A stretch of 64,000 nt of DNA from Candidatus Woesearchaeota archaeon (GCA_020637495.1 JACJVV010000002.1:62001-126000); one strand, 5' to 3'; positions 8,092-20,086 are shown, numbered from the stretch's first letter. A program made the numbers and translations. Notes: a model not told the origin generated them from the sequence alone.

Positions 8092-9996
8092 ATGGTAAAA
8101 TCATCAAAGAAGATAAAATGGAAGAATCTTTTGCTGTCAAAGGAATTGATAGAACTATTCTCAAAAGCTAAATCTGCAGAAGTTATTCATGAGAGGGCAA
8201 AGCTCCAGGACTTGTCTGTACCCTGTGATAAATCTCAGGCATATGATGTTTCTTATGAGCTTCCGAATGGCAAGACAGTCAGAGAAGCTTCTGTTGCAGA
8301 TGTCAAGAATGGCATTTCAGCAAACTATATCGAGGATTACATGAGAAGACGTGACCCGGAGACGATGCTGATCGCTGATGATCTTCCAACAGACAAGCAG
8401 ACATATAAGAAGAAGTTCAAGAAAAGCTTTGATGGGCTGAGGAAAGATACATTGGACTGGATAAGAAAACAAGACCTATTGATTGTCCCGTTCATAGCTG
8501 GTAATGATGAATATGGGGTGCATTCTATTGCAATAGTCCCTAAGAATGCTGCATTCTTTGCATTCGGGATCTCTCTTCTTCAAGGCAGCGTCGATCCTGC
8601 AAAGATAAAGGATTTTGAGCCTAGATGCTTCCTCTATATTGCTCCTCCTTTCAGACACACTCATTTCGATGGCAAGCAAGCTGTCGTACATAATAGGCTT
8701 AAGGATAATTATGAGATATTCGCATACAACCTGTATCCTGGCCCTAGTGCAAAGAAAGGGATATATGGTGTTCTGATACATTTTGGTGAGCTTGAGAATT
8801 TCCTTACGAACCATTGTGCAGTCGTTGAGGTGATAACACCTTATGGCAATAAGATAAGCATAATGCATGAAGGCGCTTCAGGCGGTGGAAAAAGTGAGAT
8901 GAACCAGCATGTCCAGCGTGAGTGGGATGGTTCAATAGTTCTTGGACGAAACAAGGTTACCGGAGAGAAGAGGCAGATGACATTGCCTAGAGGATGCACG
9001 ATAAATCCTGTAGTGGATGACATGGGTTCATGCTATAGCCAGATACAGAAGGATAACGGAAAGATAGGTGTAATCGACGCTGAAAGCGGATGGTTCATAC
9101 GTGTCAATCACATCGAGAACTATGGCACTGATTTTGACATTGAATCAGCTACTATACATCCTAAGCAGCCTTTGCTTTTCCTAAATATTGATGCGCAACC
9201 AGGAAGCACAGCGCTTCTCTGGGAGCATACTATCGATTCAAACAAGAAGCCATGCCCTAATCCAAGGGTCGTGATACCAAAGGAAGACTTTCCTCAGATA
9301 TCTACGAGACACACATATGTAGACGTCAGGAGTTTTGGGATAAGGACACCTCCTTGCACCAAGAAGAATCCATCTTACGGTGTTATAGGGCTTTTCCAGG
9401 TCATACCACCTGCAGTAGCGTGGCTTTGGAGGCTTGTCTCACCACGAGGTTTTGCAAATCCTAGCATAATCGATACTGAAGGAATGAGCTCTGAAGGAGT
9501 TGGCTCCTATTGGCCTTTCGCTACAGGCAAGAAGGTTGTACAGGCAAACATGCTCCTGAAGCAGATAATCGATAATCCTAAAGTGCATTATGCATTATGC
9601 CCAGTAGGAAATCTTGGGGCATGGGAAGTGGGTTTCATGCCTGAATGGATAATGCGTGAATATCTTTCTCGACGTGGAGGGATACGTTTCATGGATTCTG
9701 ATCTTTCTGAATCAAATTCAGTGTTGCTGGGTTACTCTATGAATAGGCTGGTCATAGAGGGCCAGACTATACCTGAGCATTTCCTAAAGCCTCAGCTTCA
9801 GCCAGAAGTTGGAAATGAGGCACATAAGAAAGGTTGCAGGATACTTGAGGATTATTTCAAGAGTGAACTTAAACAATTTCTCTCTCCTGAGCTTGATCCA
9901 TTAGGGAAGAAGATAATAAATTTGTTCATGAAAGGCGGCAAGCTCCAGGATTTTGAGAAGCTCATTCCAGGAGAGAGCATATTCATAGATGAATGA
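8092..9996 (+). CDS. PEPCK-like P-loop protein (DUF4914-type)
   Basis: A 634-aa soluble protein. Near residue 262 is EGASGGGKSEMNQHV, a P-loop resembling the kinase-1 loop of phosphoenolpyruvate carboxykinase, followed by VVDDMGSCY and IDAESGWFIRVNH regions compatible with metal and substrate sites. Size and these motifs match what I remember of the DUF4914 family, which is uncharacterised. A TATA-like box at 8062-8069 is 30 bases upstream, so the transcript is probably leaderless; a palindrome at 8023-8037 may regulate it. Placement after the citrate-cleavage operon, which makes oxaloacetate, would suit a role around PEP or oxaloacetate, but that is inference. Confidence 0.8.
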   Translation: MVKSSKKIKWKNLLLSKELIELFSKAKSAEVIHERAKLQDLSVPCDKSQAYDVSYELPNGKTVREASVADVKNGISANYIEDYMRRRDPETMLIADDLPTDKQTYKKKFKKSFDGLRKDTLDWIRKQDLLIVPFIAGNDEYGVHSIAIVPKNAAFFAFGISLLQGSVDPAKIKDFEPRCFLYIAPPFRHTHFDGKQAVVHNRLKDNYEIFAYNLYPGPSAKKGIYGVLIHFGELENFLTNHCAVVEVITPYGNKISIMHEGASGGGKSEMNQHVQREWDGSIVLGRNKVTGEKRQMTLPRGCTINPVVDDMGSCYSQIQKDNGKIGVIDAESGWFIRVNHIENYGTDFDIESATIHPKQPLLFLNIDAQPGSTALLWEHTIDSNKKPCPNPRVVIPKEDFPQISTRHTYVDVRSFGIRTPPCTKKNPSYGVIGLFQVIPPAVAWLWRLVSPRGFANPSIIDTEGMSSEGVGSYWPFATGKKVVQANMLLKQIIDNPKVHYALCPVGNLGAWEVGFMPEWIMREYLSRRGGIRFMDSDLSESNSVLLGYSMNRLVIEGQTIPEHFLKPQLQPEVGNEAHKKGCRILEDYFKSELKQFLSPELDPLGKKIINLFMKGGKLQDFEKLIPGESIFIDE

Positions 9997-10011
9997 TTGG
10001 AAATGGATATT

Positions 10012-10287
10012 CTAAGCAGTCCTTTTTATGATATGGAATCCAAATCTTGTAGGGACTATCCCTGATACTGCACCAACTTCTAAATTAAATGCTGCTTTCT
10101 CAAAATCAGGTACCATCTGACCTTTTCCAAATGAACCAAGGTCTCCCCCATTCTTACCTGAAGGACATGTTGAATGTTTCTTTGCTAAAGCTTCAAAGCT
10201 TTCACCATTATTTATTTTTTCAAGTAATTCTTTTGCAAAATTCTCATCTTCAACTAAAATGTGTGAAGCAGTTATCTGTTCTGACAT
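10012..10287 (-). CDS. Parvulin-type peptidyl-prolyl isomerase
   Basis: A single-domain 91-aa cytoplasmic parvulin (PpiC type) that speeds cis-trans isomerisation at proline bonds. Family landmarks are ASHILVEDENFAKELLEKI at the start, FEALAKKHSTCPSGKNGGDL in the middle and VPTRFGFHIIK at the end, including both active-site histidines. The frame extends to a more distant ATG at 10302, but AGGTGATA directly before ATG 10287 makes that the start. It is the last intact gene before the decayed island. Confidence 0.93.
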   Translation of the reverse strand: MSEQITASHILVEDENFAKELLEKINNGESFEALAKKHSTCPSGKNGGDLGSFGKGQMVPDFEKAAFNLEVGAVSGIVPTRFGFHIIKRTA

Positions 10288-10302
10288 ATTATCACCTAGC
10301 AT

Positions 10303-10600
10303 GTCTAAAGTTAACCTTTTTTTAAAAGTTGTGTAAGAAAAAGAAGCAAGCCCCTGCTGCTACAAGAAATTTGTAATTATTACAAATAATTTATAAGTTT
10401 GCGAATATCTATATCCCATATGATAAAATTATTAATTTCATTTACTCACAATCCTCGAGAAGTTTAGTAGGATTGAATTTGAAATGAGGTTGAAACAGAA
10501 ATAAGTGAACTAAGATAATATTCAGAATAATGGTAAATGAAAGCTTGAAGAGATTTTGAAAGCAAAAAAATTGTCTGAGAATAAATAAAGCACCTAGTTA
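10303..10600. other. Left end of the decayed AT-rich island
   Basis: After the parvulin promoter the sequence turns strongly AT-rich and no frame stays open for more than a few dozen codons. I see no gene here. It runs into the unrecognised remnants further right. Confidence 0.5.
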
Positions 10601-11260
10601 TTTATGATGAATTTTGTAGTCCTGTATTAACCACATGTTATGACATTTGCATTTTCTTTTTTCATCTTTTACTCCATTTTTATCAACACAATATAATCTA
10701 CAAGGTAAGTTCCTTCTCTTCCAATTCCAATTGTTCAAGATTCGGCTAAAATTGCTACCAACTACTGTCATAATATCGTCAATATCAAACTCTCAATATA
10801 CGAAAATTTTTCTTCCTTTATTAAAATATAGGGATTTCATTAGATACTTTATCAGGGAAGCATTTTCTATATCTTTAAAGTATCAAAAATAACCAGAAAT
10901 GATTGTCCTCAAAATAATATTACTGGTCTGTAACTTTCTCCTCAGTGTAATTTAAAAAATGGTATAATCTATATAACCATTTTGTATTTTCTCCTACTTG
11001 AACCCACCCAGCTTGTTTCTTTCAATATCTCTTTGTCAATAGTAAGTTTTGAATTCTTCATCAATTTTGGCTTAAATCAAAACATTTGCACCTACTTGAA
11101 ATTATAATCCCATATTGCTCATCAGTTGACTTGTAGGTATTTCCCCCATATGACAAGCAATTATGAATTTATTGCCAAGTAAGTTATAAACCTCTTCCTT
11201 ACATTCATTAGGACAATAGCTTTACTTTTCAAGTATCTTCTCTTTGTTAATTGTAGGCAT
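10600..11260 (-). pseudogene. Unrecognised gene remnant
   Basis: The minus strand reads MPTINKEKILEK from ATG 11260, then after a stop YCPNECKEEVYNLLGNKFII and ACHMGEIPTSQL. Broken pieces follow, with a second Cys-containing patch near 10660 (KNGVKDEKRKCKCHNM). The protein-like composition and shared strand suggest one old gene with several stops and shifts. No family is recognised. Confidence 0.3.
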
Positions 11261-12370
11261 CTTGATTCCCTAAATTACCTATTTCATTAATATTTATCTC
11301 TGAACAACCTATTTTGTTAGAATTACAGGAGGGTAAGTATTATTATACAATTTTACAATTTGCTTCATTTTTGTTACTCTATATTTATATTTATAAAATG
11401 ATTAAGCATCTTTTTGCAGGATAAAGGATTGCCAATGCAAGAATCCTAAATAGAGCCACATTTCAGGTATTATTCTATTACAACTAAAGGTAAGAAAATA
11501 ATACAATAGTTGTCTATTCACTTGTCTTTTTTTAAGATTCTTCTTTAAGTTTTTTATTTAACCTTCTGTAATAATTTTCGTAATCTCATTTGTTCTTCTA
11601 GGTAATTCACTATTGTTTAATAATTACTAAAGAAACAAAATGCTATAAATCAACAACTATTAGAATGTAAAAAGTAGAATAGAAAATCCCCTATCAATCA
11701 ATCCCCTGATTAAAGATATGATAAACACGATCTCTGATTTTATTATGATAATATATAAGAGACAATGATTTTGCATACTTGATTTATTTTCCTTTCTGAA
11801 TTTTTCAACAATTGTTTTGGCAGGTTTATATTAATAATAATCTTCACAATAAGATACCATTAGAGTGAAGCTTAGATTTACATACTGAACAATTACCCAT
11901 ATGAATACTTAAATTGATTTTAGCAAATATAAATCTTTCTAGAATTATAAGCTTCCTTGTCTAGAAACTCCAAGCTTTTGTATTATAGGGTGATGACATG
12001 TAGAGATAGAATATCTAAAAATAAAAAGAAGTCCTTATTTTGGTAGTATGCAAAAATTAATTTCACCGGTTATCATTCTAGTCTTCATTTTTTCTATTAG
12101 TTCTAATGAGTTTTTCTTACCACATCTATAGATTTTACATACTAGTATTGTCTAAATGTTATATTCTCTTTATTATGCATATTTCTTATATGATTTTATT
12201 GAAATAGATCCAAATATGAATTATACTGTTTTATACATGATTTAACTTTTTTTTATAGGTTCTATTATCATATAGTCATATTATACATTGTAAAAAAATA
12301 ATAACTCAGAGATATCATTAACAATTGGATTTGGAATAGCTATAATTTGCAGTAATTAGGTTCATTAAGA
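11261..12370. other. Non-coding or fully degraded DNA
   Basis: About 1.1 kb with stops in all six frames and high AT content. I found no recognisable protein, RNA or repeat. It is best read as decayed element DNA. Confidence 0.45.
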
Positions 12371-12680
12371 GTTTTTTACAAAAAAGAAGATATAAATTTG
12401 ATAGATATAATTTTGGTCGTACAGTAGATGCAATTACAGGATTCTTTGTAGGGTTAATCTTTATTCTATGTTTATCAATAGTCACTAAAGGATACATGCT
12501 TACTAATTTAGATAAGGAAATTCGTTTTTTATTTATAGTCTGAGCTTAATCTTTGGTATTTGGATTTTCAGGAAAGTGGATATACATATTTGTGAGTATG
12601 AAAAGAAGAGATTATGATTTGCTTTTGACCGAGATAATGGAGTGTTCAGCTATTCTAAATTCCCTAATCTATTGTCCAGT
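12370..12680 (+). pseudogene. Remnant of a small membrane protein
   Basis: One frame reads YNFGRTVDAITGFFVGLIFI followed by LCLSIVTKGYMLTNLDKEIR, then a stop, then a second hydrophobic patch after a frameshift. This looks like a two- or three-helix membrane protein with several inactivating changes. No family is recognised. Confidence 0.35.
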
Positions 12681-12683
12681 AAT

Positions 12684-13420
12684 TTAGTACATTCTATCAG
12701 CCATCTTCTCTTTGTCCAGATAATTTCTATTACCCACTGTAACAGGAACACGACCTTTGGTGAAATCAGCTACTCCTGCAGTATGCTTCAGTTCAAACAT
12801 CGGCTGTAAAAACCACTTACGTATATACTTAGCCCAACCACTCTGCTTGTATCTGTTAGCTAAGAACCCTTTGTAATCTGCTATCAGTAAACACTTCAGG
12901 CACAAATACATAGTCCCTGGCAAGTAAGCATGTAATAAACACTCTTTTTGTATTTCTGAATAAGTTTAGCAATACTTTCTGTATCCTTGCTTTTGACAAC
13001 CTTGATTGTATTAGCATTGTTCATGTAATAGACTAATCTAGTAATCCTTACCCTGAATATACTAGTCCTATGGTATTGAACAACTGTCTATCCTTTTGCT
13101 TTACATTTGCAAACTCTTGTTAATTCAGAATCAGTAGGAGTATAAAAATGTCACAGCCATCTTTAGGTTTCTTTGTACTCTTCTTATCTTAGTTAACTCT
13201 GCATTATTTCTTCATTATCTATATGCTTCTTCTAGGTAATTGCTATGCCTCTTACTGTTTTGAAGAATTGGTCATTAGCATATTTCGAACGACATTTCCT
13301 TTTATTCTTCATAGTGCTGAAATAATACACACTTTTGTTAGTTTTAGTAAAATTGCATAACTTTAAAGGTAGCTCTTGAGAAGTTTAGGCCTTAACCCAG
13401 TCGACAATGCATTGTACCTT
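12684..13420 (-). pseudogene. Unrecognised gene remnant, longest surviving frame 79 codons
   Basis: The best-preserved piece (12684-12923) contains GFLANRYKQSGWAKYIRKWF and VADFTKGRVPVTVGNRNYLD. Upstream pieces in other frames read NTIKVVKSKDTESIAKLIQK and, nearer 13300, a basic Cys-containing start. The pieces look like one protein of about 230 residues broken by shifts. A replication or DNA-processing protein of the lost element is possible, but nothing identifies it. Confidence 0.4.
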
Positions 13421-13967
13421 TTACTCAAACACAAACTCAGAACTAAAAAAGAGCCCCTGCTGGAGTGAGTGATATTGGTACATATCCCCTTTTATTACTT
13501 TTAGGAATAAAAAGGTCTCTAAAATAGTTATTTAAAACAATTATGTATATAACAGATTAACTTTATTAAGCTCGTAGCTGACTCTTATGGATCAGATACG
13601 CAAAGCTATCGTGAATGATTCACCCTCAACAGTGTATCATGTCTAATTGGTATTTATATATTTTACAATTGATCTTATCACGATAAAGCTACAATTTCAT
13701 TGGAGTGTGTAAATGGAAAATTATGAGCTTACTTTGATTTGTATATAATTGTTGTGAATTGTTGGCGGTATAGCCACAATGACGTGTAAAAGTTATTCAA
13801 ATAAGCAAAAGCAGAGATAAGTATGGGATGTCTTTGACATCCCTACACCTCTAACATAATCATGCCATTGACAGCTATAAGCAAAAAACATATATATATG
13901 TATGATTTATAAATAATATAAATAGGAAAAGAGGGATAATGGATCAAATTTCAATAATGAGACTTAT
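13421..13967. other. Spacer before the methylase remnants
   Basis: About 550 bases without a gene. It contains the perfect hairpin at 13825-13843 and the presumed upstream region of the methylase remnant. Confidence 0.45.
13825..13843. repeat. Perfect 8-bp stem hairpin GGGATGTC-ttt-GACATCCC
   Basis: An intact inverted repeat with a 3-base loop, notable because the surrounding island is heavily decayed. It lies 125 bases upstream of the first methylase remnant. It may be an old operator or terminator. Confidence 0.5.
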
Positions 13968-15578
13968 ATGAAGATTAAATTAGATAGAAGAACTTTATAT
14001 AATCTTCCATACAAAGATAAAATTATTAAAAGAATTATTGAACAAATAGATCTTCAAGATACTGAAATTAATGAAAAACACATTAGGTGTTCTTTTTGAG
14101 AACCTAACAAGAAACGAAGAGAAAAGAATATAATAATTTTATACCCCAAAGATATTGTTAATTATATGATTGAGTATTTAGACATAAAAAAGGATCAAAT
14201 ATTCTTAGACCCAATATGTGATGGGGTATTTCTTGTTTCAATATACAATTATCTTAAAAAGACTAATCAGGATATATTGAACAGTTTATATGGAAAAGGA
14301 TCTTAATAACTACAAGAATAACAAGACTTAATTTATGGTTATCAGATAAAAGAAACTGTGAAACATTAAAACATTGAGAAGAATATTTTAGTTGGGAATA
14401 CTTTCAATATCTGATAAGAAATTCTAATTCTAAAGCTATTAATTGGAAGAAAGAATTCGCTATAATACAAAATGGTGGCTTTACTATATTATTGAAATCC
14501 ACCTTTATGTTACATTAAAAAAAATGAAGATTTTAAAGTAGATGAAGGTAATTTCTAAGGAAATTATTACTGACAAATAAATGTTGCTTCATTAGTAATA
14601 ATGAGACTGTTTGAAGTATTAAAAGATGGTGAATGTTGGCATTTGTTTTACCAAAACAATGTTATGAGTTGTTAATCTGTTATTTAAATTAAGAAGGCTT
14701 ATCCTTAATAATTCAAGGATAACATTGTTGATTTAGGAACTGGATTTAAAGGAGTGAGGGTGAACAAATAATATTATTCCTAAAAAATAATAATATAAAA
14801 AATAATTTGGCTAACAAATACACTTGTAACTGTTATTAAAGATAAAAAATAACCAATTAAGAATCAAAAAAGTTTTTATGTAAAGCAAGCAATTAACATT
14901 TCATAAATATAATAATTTCTTATTATTTGATAGAGAAGAATATTATAATATTTTAGAAAAATTTCTAACCAAGGAACGCCTTTTAAGTGAATATGCTGAA
15001 ATATTTAGGTGATATCGCTAAAAAAGGAAATTATAATTAAAGCGACCAAGGAAATACCATTAATAACTGGCAAGATATATCAAAGTTTTCATGTATTAGT
15101 AAGATCTAATATTAATGAAAGTTTAAGAATATGATAAAAATAACTCGTTTAAATTCAGATAAAGATAATCTTCTACAAAATATATTCTCCTTGAGGCTGG
15201 TATAATATCAGTAGATAATAATAAATTATATCACAAAATGATACTGTAACAAATATAGTATTGAAAATGAATCATAGATCTTAAATATCTATTCGGATTG
15301 TTAAATTTAAAATTAATTAACTTTTTAATGTATGCATATATAACAAATCAAACTTAACTAAGCATACTGATGGTGTATATCTTGTAAAATACCTATTATG
15401 GTTAATAAGCAATTAAAAAACGAATTACATCTATAGACTGGCAAGTAACTCACCTGATTTTAAATTAATATTATCAAAGTTAGATACAGAAGTTTATAAG
15501 TTATATATTACTGATTCTGAAATACAATTAATTGAAGAAGGAGTAAGAGAAATATTATCAAAGAAAAGTATGTGGTAG
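13968..15578 (+). pseudogene. Decayed N6-adenine DNA methylase (TaqI/Eco57I-like)
   Basis: Reading across stops and shifts gives a typical class of DNA methylase. The start is MKIKLDRRTLYNLPYKDKII; the SAM-binding motif appears near 14203 as FLDPICDGVFLVSIYNYL. The catalytic NPPY is visible at about 14494-14508 in a shifted frame, followed by QINVASLVIMRLFEVLKDGE and IVDLGTGFKGVR. The C-terminus near 15480 (SPDFKLILSKLDTEVYKLY) resembles a target-recognition tail. At least ten stops and several shifts are present, including TGA where Trp is expected near 14097. It was probably the modification enzyme of a restriction system. Confidence 0.8.
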
Positions 15579-15580
15579 AT

Positions 15581-16345
15581 ATGGCAGAAAGAATGAACAA
15601 TTTAACTGGTAAAGAAATGGCTCCAAAATCATTTAGTATTTGAGAGAAATAAGAGTATCAATGAAGAGAATAAAACTAAAACATTCCTGCAATGTTCCTT
15701 TCAATGTTATGTAAAAAAATTAATTAATATTTATACAAAAGAAATTGGTGATGTCATTTTAGATCCTTTTATGGGTGTAGGTCAATAATTTATTGTCAAA
15801 AGAATTCATAAAAGGGTGGGAATATCAAAAAGAATTCTTTGAGATTAAGTTAAAAGAGATTAGGTCAACAAAATTGCTCTAAAAAAATCTAATGAAAATT
15901 AAGGCCAGAAATTTATTTAGAGACCTAAAAGTATTAAAAAAATAAGATCAGAGAGTGTTGATCTGTGTATAAATTTCCACCCATGACATATTAAACCAAC
16001 GTAGAAGTGTTGATAATAAAGATTCTATTAATTATTCTAATCAATAAAAAGATATAGGAAATACACTTTATAATTTATTTTTAGATAACTAAAAAGAGAT
16101 ATATTCAGTAGTTTTCAGAGTTCAAAACCAAATAAAAGATGCTGTGTTGTGGTACGGATATAAGAGAAAGACAATTTTCCCATTACATATAGATATTACT
16201 AAATTAATGTAAAGAAATTGCCTTTGAACTTGAAGAATTTGTAATCTGGGGATGACAACACATGAGTATAATAATATGAAGACATTAGGATATCCATGGG
16301 TATTGCCCAATAAAGCAATATATGTGTTTATTGGAAAGATCTAAA
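15581..16345 (+). pseudogene. Decayed second DNA methylase (N4/N6 type)
   Basis: Starts at ATG 15581 with NNLTGKEMAPKSFSI, and TGA stands in place of a likely Trp after SFSI. The SAM motif VILDPFMGVG is intact at about 15755-15780. The catalytic region near 15958 reads DLCINFHP where families have DLxxTSPPY. The tail, KEIYSVVFRVQNQIKDAV then FPLHIDITKLM and EYNNMKTLGYPWV, matches the C-terminal half of such methylases. It follows the first methylase by 2 bases, so both were once one operon. It is inactive by several stops and shifts. Confidence 0.75.
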
Positions 16346-16439
16346 TAAATTAATTTTATAAAGCATCGAGGATTACAAAATGTAGAATATTGATTTAGTT
16401 TTGTTTACTTGTATGATTGTTTGCAAGGTGAAATTATTA

Positions 16440-17830
16440 GAGGAAAACTCTAAACAGAAATTATACTAGTATTCCACACAAATTTAGAGACAGAAGGAGA
16501 AAATACACAACAATCCATTAAATCAAGTTTATTAGATAATAAATAAGATTAAAGAATTAATTGGTATAGGGATCATGCTATGATGTAGAAAAATAAAAAT
16601 GTTGTTGTATATTGCTCCTGAACCAAATGGCGATTTTCTAATGGAAGTATACCTTCCATTAGTTGGTCTTAAAATCAGTTGGCGGATATTAGGATACCTA
16701 ATAAATATTTGAAGTAGATCAAAATGTAAATTAGAATTCTTATATAGGCTTTTGAGATGTTACAGTCACATAAGAAAAGTAATTGTAGATTTCTTAAGAT
16801 TATGAAATAGAGTTTATATAGAAATAATGGATAATTGGGATATGGTTATAGATATAGTAAATTTGTTAAAATCTTTAGATGTAATTAGTACTATAAGATG
16901 GGCACATCCTAATTTTGTAAGATCCAAAAGCATTCAATATCATAAAGGCAACTCTAACTATATGACATCAAATCAAAATATGGGCGGATGAGTATGAAAA
17001 TAGGTTTTAATATAGAACATAAAAATAGACTCTTGAAAAATATTCTCTATAAATAAAAAGAATGGATGATTATTATAGGATCAAATCAGCTCAAGCTTAA
17101 AAACATTGATTGCGTAAAAGGGAATTATGCTAAAAGAATTGGACATATTGAATTATCACATCATTTATTTTTTTGAAGGAAAAGCAGAATAAAATCAAAG
17201 AAATCCATCCTTGATGAAGCAAATCATAAAATACATCCTAAAATAAGAGTAAACATTTTAATAATTGGACAGAAATTGCTTGGAGTTAGGTTATCATGGA
17301 GTAAAGAAGAAGAAAAATTATATCCTTTATAGAAGATTGGTTAAAGAAATATTTAACTTGAAAAGTATAAAGCGTTATGATAATAAATAAATTTCATGCA
17401 AGTTCTCGAAGATATTTAGATGTGTGTTATGAATATAATATTTTATGTGAGGCTGCGATTGGTCTAAAATAAAAAGTAGATATTGCAGAATTTCTTACAA
17501 AAAGGAGATTCATATAAATTAGCATTTGTTGAAGTCAAAGATACTGGACTTAACTCCCTAAGGATTTAGGGTCAATTATGGGGTTATACACAATTAATTG
17601 ATCCTATTGAATCTTTTCAATTACATCCAAGGGATTAGGTACTTATCAAAATTATTTAACATTTGTAATAGAGGAGACCTTTAAGATATGGAATAAAGAT
17701 TCAATAAACATATGAAATTAGCCAAATGACCATAGTAGAAATACCATCATGTGGGATTCAATAATCCCAAAACTATGATTCATCTGTTCTGTTGTTACCT
17801 GATGGTTGTTTCTGGAAAAAATCCCGAGCG
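16440..17830 (+). pseudogene. Decayed restriction endonuclease-like gene
   Basis: A chain of same-strand fragments follows the methylases, among them APEPNGDFLMEVYLPLVGLK (near 16620) and VISTIRWAHPNFVRSKSIQY. The C-terminal part near 17448-17560 reads EAAIGLK, then VDIAEFL, then LAFVEVKDTGL after shifts: the D...ExK arrangement of a PD-(D/E)xK nuclease core. Position beside two methylase remnants supports a restriction enzyme of the same system. Many stops interrupt it, so limits are approximate. Confidence 0.6.
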
Positions 17831-18019
17831 AATCTCATATATTAAATTTAGTAGTAGTGAAGAACATTGGACTGAACTGTCATAATTTAAATAAAGAGAT
17901 TTATAGCCAGGCACAACTGAACTAGCAGATCAGGATAGTGATCTAATGAAGGAATCTGTTCTTGGAGGGACAACGAAGGTTTAAAGCTTTGAAAATCTAT
18001 TCTGGAAAAGTTATCTAAT

Positions 18020-19560
18020 CTAACTTAAACATTTTCTCATAAGTTTTTGAACAATCTCTAAAATCTTCAATATTCCATCTTTGATGTCAACTGATGATCT
18101 TGGTGAATAAGTCATATCTAATGTCATAATAATATTTAATTTTAGACATATCTTTCTTTGAGATTGTAACATACTTTTTTACTTGTATGAACTTTATGAC
18201 GTGCACTAAAATATCCAAAGTTGTTATCACTATAATGCACATTACTTTATTTACCAAGAATCTTTAAATGCAATTTCTAACGTACTATCTATAAGTAACA
18301 CTATTAAAGCAACTCTATTTTTTGCTGTCAAACTCTTCTTATAAATACATCTGTGGCAACTATTCCAATCAACTAACTTTTGTCCGGGTTGCTTTTGATA
18401 CAATTTTTCTTATTAAATGATGATACTTTTATCCTCATATCTTTAATTTTGATTAGCAGGCGGTAGGTATAACTTCTTACAGTTCCAAATTCATTCGTTC
18501 GCTAATCCTTTCCTTTTATCATACTTATGATTCCATCATCCCATTTTCCTTGTGTAAAGAACGAGAGAAACCTTGGCATATGGGTTTTACAACCTCTATT
18601 AATTTAGGTTGATATTTTCATTCTAAATATCTTCTTATTATAATTAATAGCCAATTTACTACTATTCCCAAGGCATTAATTGAGCACTTCCTTTCATTGA
18701 TACTAAAACCCTCACTAATGAAAAATGTTAGTGTGGTTAATTTGCCAAATTAGTTCCAAAACAACATCAAATGTCTTTACAGCACGATCTATAAGTCTAC
18801 ACATAATAAAATATAATCATACTGCCCACCAAAGGGCTTGTTTCATTAGATAGTCCCCTTAATACTAACTTCTATCTTATTTTTTCCATCTAATTTTACT
18901 GTGCCAGTATATTCTTTGGTTTATAATTAGTGGAAATGACCATTGTAGGTGATGGGCATTATTTTGTTTCCATTCACATTAATTTCTATTTTATTATTCA
19001 AGAAATTAAAGTATACCCTACCAACACATGTTTTTCAAGGTATTTTACAGAACTGTCTTCAATTTTAAACCTTAATTTATTTAGAAATATTTGTGTTGAA
19101 CCTCAATAATATCATCAGTTTCTATAATAAGGGAGATGCCAACATCATTTCTTAACCAAGAGTCGTCAAATCTAATAAGATAAGTTTATTATTTTTATAT
19201 CTGATATTATTTTACTTCTTGAGAAAGTGTACCACTGCTCTTTTTGTACCAACACCAAAAGTCCAATGACTTCTTTTTCTGGATCATTTGCTATCTCCTA
19301 ATTGATTAGAACTTTAGATTTTCCTTCACACCACCAGCATTATCACTAACTTTAATTATTTGTTGATCCAATGATGTTTATATCTATTCTCATCTCTTTT
19401 GTTTTAGATGATTGTAAACACCAGTTATCAATGCTATTATCGATAAGTTCTTGCAAATTGTTTATAAATCATAATCAGAAATAATTGATAAATAATCTTT
19501 TGCAGAGTCCCATCAAGTTTTTTACAAATTTCCCCTAATTTATTAGTGAAATACGATGTA
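18020..19560 (-). pseudogene. Decayed GHKL (HSP90/gyrase/histidine-kinase type) ATPase gene
   Basis: On the minus strand, translation across shifts recovers the three ATP-site motifs in order: QELIDNSID near 19450-19425 (N box), VSDNAGG near 19350-19327 (G1 box) and GVGTKRA near 19262-19240 (G2 box). A long, broken C-terminal part continues to about 18020. GHKL ATPases of this sort occur beside some restriction-modification genes, and here it converges on the endonuclease remnant. It is clearly non-functional. Confidence 0.7.
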
Positions 19561-20086
19561 AATTAATATATTTTACGTAAAAATCAAGGGTTTATCATAT
19601 TTTTGTTAGAAAATGCGATAGCTATTTTCGTTATAATAAAAAAATAAGGTAATAATTGTAGTGGCTACAAATATATCACGCTGACGATAAAACCCATCAA
19701 AATGGCCAATTTTTAACGAAGCGCTAAAGGTATTCAAACCTTGTTAAACTATTTTGATAGGTTAATTCAAAAGAAAATATTTTATGAGATTCTGAAATTA
19801 CGCTTAAACCTTGTTTCTATATTACTATACTGATTACATATTATTATTGTATTAACTATTATTATATGTTAATATGGCCATACTTGATAAGGAGCACTCA
19901 GACAAATTATATTCAAATGGACAAAATCTAACTTCTTTAGTAATTTCTTTAAAGACCTCTTTTTATTTTTCCTTTTACTTTTGAGTGTATAATATTCTAT
20001 ATTTTTCAGTCTCAATCACATCTGTTATAGTAAAGTCCTTAATGCCTGCCTTTCCAGAATACTCATGATATTTACCAGCTTTATCT
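19561..20086. other. Spacer between the ATPase and recombinase remnants
   Basis: About 500 bases of AT-rich DNA with stops in all frames. I see no gene, only possible promoter-like T/A runs. Confidence 0.4.

Noticed and set aside
10349..13462. Short repeat AGCCCCTGCTG at 10349 and 13452 as island attachment sites
   Set aside because: Eleven bases could recur by chance, the copies do not bracket the integrase, and no tRNA gene is at either position.
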